Below are positions 14,406-17,881 of a stretch of DNA of 17,881 nt, in pieces. Positions within the stretch are counted from its first letter, which is position 1; each line of letters begins with the position of its first letter. The notes under the pieces are model-generated. The model was not told the DNA's origin. It searched no databases and saw nothing but the letters and a program-made list of their open reading frames with translations. Made by a program: the position numbers and the translations under genes. Origin of the DNA: CAYMFD01 sp964389475 (GTDB lineage: Bacteria; Bacteroidota; Bacteroidia; Chitinophagales; Saprospiraceae); the NCBI GenBank assembly GCA_964389475.1, contig CAYMFD010000081.1, positions 1-17,881 of the forward strand, written 5' to 3'.

Positions 14406-17078
14406 ATGTCAAAAATCAGGGTAGGTATCTTCTTCGGAGGGCCGAGTAGAGAGCGGGAGATCTCCTTCGCAGGAGGTCGTACAGTCTATGATAATCTAGA
14501 CAAAGACCTATTTGAGCCAGTACCCATATTCGTAGATAGTCGCAAGACGCTGATAGAGCTGGACTGGCAGTACCTCTACAAGGGTACGATCAGGGACTTT
14601 TATCCGCCGGTAGAGTTCGTCGATGGGGACTATCAGGTATACATGGACTCGCTAGACCATCTCACAAAGGACGAATATCAGGCATGCATAGACGCGGTAG
14701 GGCAGCGTATCGATCTATCTGCACTGGCCGATAAGATAGACGTCGCCTTCCTAGCATTGCATGGCGAGTATGGCGAGGATGGGCAGCTGCAGGGATTGCT
14801 GGCTGCGCTAGGGATACCGTACACAGGTAGTGGCATTCTGAGTTGTGCTCTAGGGATGGATAAGAGTGAGCAAAAGAAATTCATGTCGGCTGCACAGTTC
14901 AATACGCCTGAGATGGTGGTCATCACTCGGGAGGCATGGCAGCCTGCTACTGCTGCTAACTGGCTGTCACAGATAGCGGATGAGATTGGCTACCCCGTTG
15001 TCATACGTCCTGCCAATCAAGGCTCTAGCATAGGCGTAGCTATCATATATGAGCCAGACGATGATGCGGTTACTGCTGCGATTGATGCCGCCTTCTTCGT
15101 AGAGCGGCTCGATGTGGTAGCGTGGCAGGCGATGTCGGTAGAGGAGCAGACGACGTGGATGCATCACTTTATCGATATACGAGGTGGCCTAGGACTGCCA
15201 GTGCGGGTAGGCAGTCATACATTCTACCTGCCAGAGGAGCTGTTACACTTTTTACAGAATACTAGCGATCAGGAGCTTTACCTGGAGGCTGTCCATGCGG
15301 AGCAGACCGTCATTGCAGAGGCCTTTATAGATGGTAAGGAGTTTAGCACCATCGTCATCCGCAAAGAGGACGGTAAGGCACTCGCACTACCACCGACTGA
15401 GATCCGCAAGGGCGACCAGATGTACGACTACCGCAGTAAGTACCTGCCCGGCCTAGCTCGTAAGATCACCCCTATCGACCTTCCTGCCCAGCAGATCACT
15501 GATATACAGCGAGAGACCGAGCGGCTATTCGACTACCTGAGCTTTAAGACCTATGCCCGTATCGATGGTTTTATCAAGGCGGATGGGTCGATCTACCTCA
15601 ATGATCCCAATACGACGAGTGGTATGATGCCCTCGAGCTTCTTCTTTCACCAGGCAGCAGAGGTGGGCTTGTCTCCATCGGCATTTCTCACTTACATCAT
15701 TGAGATGTCTATCCGAGAGCGAGGGCGGGAGAGTATGCAGGTAGGGCGGCATCAGACGCTAGAGCATCACCTAGGTCGTCTCTTGTCTAAGAAAAGCGAC
15801 CATGCCAGCACCAAGACCAAGGTGGCCGTCATACTAGGCGGATACTCCTTTGAACGGCACATATCGGTGGAGAGCGGTCGCAATATCTATGAGAAACTAT
15901 CCTCTAGCGCAGACTACGAACCTATTCCCGTTTTTTTGAAAGGTAGTGAAGATGGATATGCACTATACCAGATACCTATTAACCTCCTGCTCAAGGACAA
16001 TGCCGACGACATCAGCGAAAAGATCGAAGGCTACAAGGTCCATCCCATAACCATGGCTGTACGAGCGGCAGGTGCTACCACCTTTGGTAGGTATAAATCT
16101 AGCGGCGCAGTAGAGCAGCCAGTCCACCTCACTTTTGAGGAGCTATCGGATAAGGTAGACGCCGTATTTATAGCGCTACACGGGCGGCCTGGTGAGGATG
16201 GTACTCTACAGCGAGAGCTTGAGCAGGTGGGCCTACCCTACAACGGATCGCAGTATCAGAGTAGCCATATCACGATCAATAAGTACGAGACCTTACAGCG
16301 CCTCAAGCAGGCCGGCTTTGTGGTTGCAGATCAGGTGCTGATCAGTAAGCATGTCTTTGGCAGAGATAAGGAGGGTGTGCTAGACCGCCTGCAAGAGACC
16401 ATTACCTATCCTCTGATAGCCAAGCCCGTAGATGATGGCTGTAGTAGCGCCGTACGTAAAATCAATACCCGAGAAGATCTCGTTGTCTATCTTAATGGCA
16501 TATTTAGAGATAACCCTGAGCTGACGGACGAGCAGCGATCCGACCTCCGTCTTTCTTATAACGAAGAATTTCCTGCCAAAGACCAAGTGCTTATCGAGTC
16601 CCTCATAGAAAGCGGAGAGGCCGCACACTTCCTGGAGATCACCGGTGGACTGATGACATCCTATGATGACAGTGGCGACCTCGTCTACCAGATGCTAGAG
16701 CCGAGCGAGGCCCTCAGCGGTGGCGAAGTACTATCTCTTGAGGAGAAATTTTTAGCTGGCGAGGGGCAGAATATTACGCCAGCCAGATATACGACTACTG
16801 CGCAGACTTATGACTACAATCATATCGCTCAGCAGGTCAAGGCCACACTACAGGGTGCTGCCGAGCTCCTAGGCGTGACAGGCTATGCACGTATAGATGC
16901 CTTCGTACGCATACACGCTGACGGGCGGGCGGAGACTATAATTATTGAGGTCAATAGTCTACCAGGGATGACACCAGCGACCTGCATATTTCATCAGACA
17001 GCCATTGCTGGCCTCAAGCCTGTAGACTTCATAGACCATATCCTGCGTTTTGGTATGCAGCGTATTAATAGACAATAA
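14406..17078 (+). CDS. Double-module D-alanine--D-alanine ligase (Ddl-Ddl fusion)
   Basis: ATP-grasp ligase of 890 residues, over twice the usual 300-370; the cytoplasmic enzyme makes the D-Ala-D-Ala end of peptidoglycan precursors. Two complete Ddl modules lie head to tail: module 1 about 1-440, linker 441-471, module 2 about 472-890. Module 1 has GGPSRERE (Glu16), HGEYGEDG (118-125 region), RPANQGSSIG (Arg201, Ser207), YDYRSKYL (Lys345, Tyr346), ARID (384-387) and NDPNTTSGM (Asp400, Asn402), plus an extra segment at about 232-301. Module 2 has GGYSFERH (Glu483), HGRPGEDG, AKPVDDGCSS (Lys673, Cys679), LEEKFLAG (Lys781, Phe782), ARID (828-831) and EVNSLPGM (Glu848, Asn850). The frame is unbroken with no internal stop. 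The PASTA gene follows after 20 nt. Which module is active cannot be decided by eye. Confidence 0.92.
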   Translation: MSKIRVGIFFGGPSREREISFAGGRTVYDNLDKDLFEPVPIFVDSRKTLIELDWQYLYKGTIRDFYPPVEFVDGDYQVYMDSLDHLTKDEYQACIDAVGQRIDLSALADKIDVAFLALHGEYGEDGQLQGLLAALGIPYTGSGILSCALGMDKSEQKKFMSAAQFNTPEMVVITREAWQPATAANWLSQIADEIGYPVVIRPANQGSSIGVAIIYEPDDDAVTAAIDAAFFVERLDVVAWQAMSVEEQTTWMHHFIDIRGGLGLPVRVGSHTFYLPEELLHFLQNTSDQELYLEAVHAEQTVIAEAFIDGKEFSTIVIRKEDGKALALPPTEIRKGDQMYDYRSKYLPGLARKITPIDLPAQQITDIQRETERLFDYLSFKTYARIDGFIKADGSIYLNDPNTTSGMMPSSFFFHQAAEVGLSPSAFLTYIIEMSIRERGRESMQVGRHQTLEHHLGRLLSKKSDHASTKTKVAVILGGYSFERHISVESGRNIYEKLSSSADYEPIPVFLKGSEDGYALYQIPINLLLKDNADDISEKIEGYKVHPITMAVRAAGATTFGRYKSSGAVEQPVHLTFEELSDKVDAVFIALHGRPGEDGTLQRELEQVGLPYNGSQYQSSHITINKYETLQRLKQAGFVVADQVLISKHVFGRDKEGVLDRLQETITYPLIAKPVDDGCSSAVRKINTREDLVVYLNGIFRDNPELTDEQRSDLRLSYNEEFPAKDQVLIESLIESGEAAHFLEITGGLMTSYDDSGDLVYQMLEPSEALSGGEVLSLEEKFLAGEGQNITPARYTTTAQTYDYNHIAQQVKATLQGAAELLGVTGYARIDAFVRIHADGRAETIIIEVNSLPGMTPATCIFHQTAIAGLKPVDFIDHILRFGMQRINRQ

Positions 17079-17098
17079 TTTTTATAACCTTGTAGCTT

Positions 17099-17881
17099 AT
17101 GAAGCCACTGATTGCCTTTTTGACGAGTAAGACATTTCTGAGACAGCTATTCTACATGTTCTTAGTTGCGGCCACCGTCCTATTTGCAGTGGTGATGTGG
17201 TTGCGGGTCTACACCAATCATGGGCAGAAGCTTGAGATGCCCAGCTACATCGATCAGCATGTCGACGAAGCTAGTGCCGATGCAGCGGACAAGACCTTTA
17301 GCATCATAGTGACGGATAGTGTCCATTATATAGGTCGACCAGGCGGTGAGATCATCGATCAGAATCCTCCTGCCGGTGCCTTCGTCAAAGAAAATCGTAA
17401 GGTCTACGTCCGTACTACTAAGTATAATCCTGACTTAATCTCGTCGGGAGACTTACCTGTACTGTACGGTAACAACTTTGAGCAAAAACGACGGGAGCTC
17501 AATCAGCGCGGTCTCAATGTCAAGGTCAAAGATTACAAGTACGATAGTGGTGAGCCCGACCATATACTCCAAGTATGGTACGACGATAAGATTCTCTTTG
17601 ACAAAAATATCAATCGCCGCGACGTTAAGATAGAGCGAGGTGGCTCTCTAGAGGTGGTACTGAGTAAGCGATCAGGTGGTTCTACGCCTATCCCCGACCT
17701 ACGCTGCAAGACGCTGGCCGAGGCTCGATTCTTCTTAGAGCAGGCCAAGCTCCGAGTGGGCGGTATCGATTATCCTGCTGACGTTGCCAATGTCGAATCC
17801 GCCTTTGTCGTCAGCCAGTCGCCGTCCTTTGAGATCGGCTCGTCCATAGAGATGGGTACGGCCATTGATGTCATTGTCGCT
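17099..17881 (+). CDS. PASTA domain membrane protein (3' end beyond window)
   Basis: Partial gene: 261 codons with no stop before the window edge. The N-terminus has a basic start and one membrane span (about 16-36, LFYMFLVAATVLFAVVMWL), so the rest would lie outside the inner membrane. Three PASTA-like repeats follow: about 45-107 with IIDQNPPAG, about 118-190 beginning LPVLYG, and about 196-261 beginning IPDLRCKTLAEARFFL with VVSQSP. PASTA domains are known from penicillin-binding proteins and Ser/Thr kinases, where they sense or bind peptidoglycan stems and beta-lactams; no kinase or transpeptidase domain is present here. It starts 20 nt after ddl, a linkage familiar in Bacteroidota, and suggests a shared cell-wall role. 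Confidence 0.9.
   Translation, partial: MKPLIAFLTSKTFLRQLFYMFLVAATVLFAVVMWLRVYTNHGQKLEMPSYIDQHVDEASADAADKTFSIIVTDSVHYIGRPGGEIIDQNPPAGAFVKENRKVYVRTTKYNPDLISSGDLPVLYGNNFEQKRRELNQRGLNVKVKDYKYDSGEPDHILQVWYDDKILFDKNINRRDVKIERGGSLEVVLSKRSGGSTPIPDLRCKTLAEARFFLEQAKLRVGGIDYPADVANVESAFVVSQSPSFEIGSSIEMGTAIDVIVA

Overview
The window is chromosomal DNA of a Bacteroidota bacterium, most likely from the Saprospiria (Lewinella/Haliscomenobacter-like) side of the phylum. This is inferred from several signs. Short leaders carry TAnnTTTG (-7 type) promoter boxes. Signal peptides are cleaved before Gln. There is a glutaminyl-cyclase lipoprotein of the Porphyromonas type, a ddl gene followed by a PASTA-protein gene, and DUF4159 and small CFFCG proteins. 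No phage, integrase, transposase, tRNA, rRNA or CRISPR array is visible.

Layout. 112-5097 (+): an MFS transporter; a tight cluster of three small exported proteins (one DUF4159 protein, then two tandem paralogues sharing a CFFCG core); and an S9 prolyl-oligopeptidase-type peptidase. 5098-5486: a gene-free stretch with a long imperfect inverted repeat. 5487-5828 (+): an orphan 113-residue protein. 5840-10467 (-): a run read from cysS through a glutaminyl cyclase lipoprotein and two tandem Rieske proteins to a YdjM-type membrane hydrolase. 10895-11272 (-): a mono-haem cytochrome c lipoprotein. 11273-12303: one kilobase without a protein gene, holding an orphan plus-strand terminator, nested inverted repeats and one copy of a 72-bp palindromic element. 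12304-13674 (+): radA. 13675-14405: a repeat-rich spacer with the second, inverted copy of the 72-bp element. 14406-17078 (+): a giant ddl encoding two fused D-Ala-D-Ala-ligase modules. 17099 to the end (+): a membrane-anchored PASTA protein cut by the window edge.

How the genes may fit together. Ddl and the PASTA protein form a cell-wall pair: one makes the D-Ala-D-Ala terminus, the other carries domains of a type that binds peptidoglycan stems. The glutaminyl cyclase would act on exported proteins whose mature N-terminus is Gln, and the two CFFCG proteins in the same window appear to be such substrates. The Rieske proteins and cytochrome c are small one-electron carriers anchored at, or exported to, the outside of the inner membrane.

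The points most worth a second look are: the double Ddl, whose two modules have diverged at different active-site positions, including a Tyr-to-Phe change in module 2 at the position that controls D-Ala-D-Lac synthesis; a Rieske paralogue whose first His ligand is Asp; the inverted pair of 72-bp elements around radA; and the unexplained transcript implied by the orphan terminator near 11.7 kb. All calls come from reading the sequence by eye, with no database search.
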